From positions 50,107,501-50,171,500 of the forward strand of contig CP136893.1 of assembly GCA_034359265.1 (NCBI GenBank): 64,000 bases of DNA, written 5' to 3'. The stretch is from Canna indica. Its lineage: Eukaryota; Streptophyta; Magnoliopsida; Zingiberales; Cannaceae. Made by a program: the position numbers and the translations under genes. The notes under the pieces were generated by a model, which was not told the DNA's origin, did not search any database, and saw only the letters and a list, made by a program, of their open reading frames with translations. Positions within the stretch are counted from its first letter, which is position 1. Every line of letters starts with the position of its first letter. Shown one piece after another: positions 63,302 to 64,000 of this stretch.

Positions 63302-64000
63302 GAGTTATTTTTTACAGACTAATGCAGAGAATTGCACGATTTTTTGAATAGAATCTTGAACGAAGCCGACTGATTGAACTTCGGGGTATCGGCTCGAAAC
63401 GACCAGCAATATGTGACCCGAGCGACTCCAGAACATTCACTGTGATGGGAGAAGTTGTTAATCGAGTTATTTTTGACAGACTAATGCAAAGAATTGCATG
63501 ATTTTTCGAATAGAATCTTGAACGAAGCCGACTGATTGAACTTCGGGGTATCGGCTCGGAACGACCAGCAATCTGTGACACGAGCGACTCCAGAACATTC
63601 ACTGTGATGGGAGAAGTTGTTAATCGAGTTATTTTTTACAGACTAATGCAGAGAATTGCACGATTTTTTGAATAGAATCTTGAACGAAGCCGACTGATTG
63701 AACTTTGGGGTATCGGCTCGAAACGACCAGCAATCTGTGACCCGAGCGACTCCAGAACATTCACTGTGATGGGAGAAGTTGTTAATCGAGTTATTTTTTA
63801 CAGACTAATGCAAAGAATTGCTCGATTTTTCCAATAGAATCTTGAACGAAGCCGACTGATTGAACTTCGGGGTATCGGTTCGACACAACCAGAAATCTGA
63901 GTCCCGAGCGACTCCAGAACTTTCACTGGGATGGGAGAAGTTGTTAATCGAGTTATTTTTTACAGACTAATGCAGAGAATTGCACGATTTTTCGAATAGA
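63302..64000. repeat. Right-end units with raised divergence, ending in a partial H unit
   Basis: 63302 E (CAATATGTGACCC), 63464 (F left half, E' right half with GGCTCGGAACG), 63626 E (GAACTTTGGGG), 63788 A and a 51-base partial unit at 63950. The A unit at 63788 carries five changes: G45C (TTTCCAATAG), A97C and G100A (TTCGACACAACC), A134T (GAACTTTCAC) and T142G (CACTGGGATGGG). No other unit I read has that many. The array runs off the window in register, so its end is not seen. Confidence 0.85.

Larger units (their letters stand above)
1..64000. repeat. 162-bp satellite DNA array, 395 complete head-to-tail monomers
   Basis: The motif GAGTTATT recurs at 1, 163, 325, 487 and so on to 63,950, always in the same orientation, with unit lengths of 162 bp except 42 units of 161 bp and one of 163 bp. 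These counts reproduce the window length exactly, so there is no hidden insertion. An A-type unit has 68 G+C in 162 bases and 11 CpG. It carries a T-run at unit positions 7-12, a second T-run at 39-43, and a TTCGAA palindrome at 42-47 in the C44 forms and at 92-97 in the R1 forms. Most units differ from one another at only a few sites. The length is in the common nucleosome-scale range of plant and animal satellites. I see no unique DNA, gene, transposon or inversion. Family name and host are not recognised. Confidence 0.98.

Noticed and set aside
173..63602. Dozens of reverse-strand open frames of 69 to 258 codons with 54-residue internal repeats
   Set aside because: They are all the same satellite read in one frame. 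The monomer length is a multiple of three, most starts are GTG inside the repeat, stops are set by monomer subtype, and one-base deletions in D units end the frame. No recognisable domain, ribosome binding site or promoter accompanies them.
1..64000. CRISPR array (regular repeats over a long distance)
   Set aside because: There are no unique spacers. The whole 162-bp period is repeated, with few substitutions, and no cas genes are present.
1..64000. Known satellites such as human alpha (171 bp) or Arabidopsis CEN178
   Set aside because: Monomer length and sequence do not match those I know. A database search would be needed to name the family; I could not run one.
1..64000. Telomeric repeats, rDNA or histone gene clusters
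   Set aside because: No TTAGGG-like or TTTAGGG-like short repeats, no rRNA-like sequence and no coding region are seen; the only period is about 162 bp and its multiples.

Overview
The whole 64,000-base window is one uninterrupted, head-to-tail tandem satellite array. The monomer is 162 bp, about 42% G+C by my count of one A-type unit, and all copies are in the same orientation. Taking each unit to begin at GAGTTATT, I placed every unit start from 1 to 63,950. This gives 395 complete monomers plus a 51-base partial unit at the right end. The length balances exactly: 395 x 162 is 63,990; subtract 34 units of type D (161 bp) and 8 F units of 161 bp, add one unit of 163 bp, and the total is 63,949. 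I found no gene, RNA gene, transposon, CRISPR array, inversion or unique-sequence island.

The sequence suggests nuclear heterochromatin (centromeric, pericentromeric or subtelomeric) of a eukaryote. The monomer length is in the 150-180 bp range common for plant and animal satellites. It does not look like any satellite I can identify with confidence, such as human alpha or Arabidopsis CEN178, so I do not name a taxon.

Monomers fall into a few subfamilies set by linked sites. Left-half types, unit positions 12-45: A (TTACAG, TGCAAAGAATTGCTCG); B (GAGAAA, TTGCACGCTTTTTGG); C (GAGAAA, TGCAGAGAATTGCACG); D (GACAG, GCAAAAATTGCATG, 161 bp); E (TTACAG, GCAGAG, GATTTTTTG); E' (as E, but with GGCTCGGAACG); F (GACAG or GATAG, AAAGAATTGCATG); G (TTACAG, GCAGATAATTG); H (TTACAG, GCAGAG, GATTTTTCG). 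Right-half haplotypes, positions 92-117: R1 (GGTTCG, AGAAATCTGAGTCCC), usual in A, B, C, F, G and H; R2 (GGCTCG, AGCAATCTGTGAC), usual in D, E and E'. Subfamily order is not random. Fixed words such as A-B-C, A-D-E-F and A-D-E'-E build nested higher-order repeats (HORs) of 3 to 30 monomers.

Layout: 0-6.5 kb, 4-mer, 3-mer and 15-mer blocks; 6.5-8.7 kb, two 7-mers; 8.1-17.5 kb, a tandem duplicate of a 29-mer (4,694 bp); 17.3-28.9 kb, 11-, 15- and 9-mer blocks; 28.9-35.7 kb, a tandem duplicate of a 21-mer (3,400 bp); 36-40 kb, 11- and 13-mer blocks; 40-55 kb, 8-, 17-, 19- and 5-mers; 53.4-62.0 kb, a 3,723-bp block present twice; 62-64 kb, an A-H-A-F family that becomes more divergent toward the right end.

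Biologically, the window records how a satellite evolves: unequal crossover, block amplification and half-monomer recombination. Long reverse-strand reading frames exist only because 162 is divisible by 3, and I do not regard them as genes. I found no previously undescribed coded system. The points of interest are the nested HOR architecture, the datable duplications, the recombinant monomers, the conserved versus variable zones inside the unit, and possible approach to an array edge.
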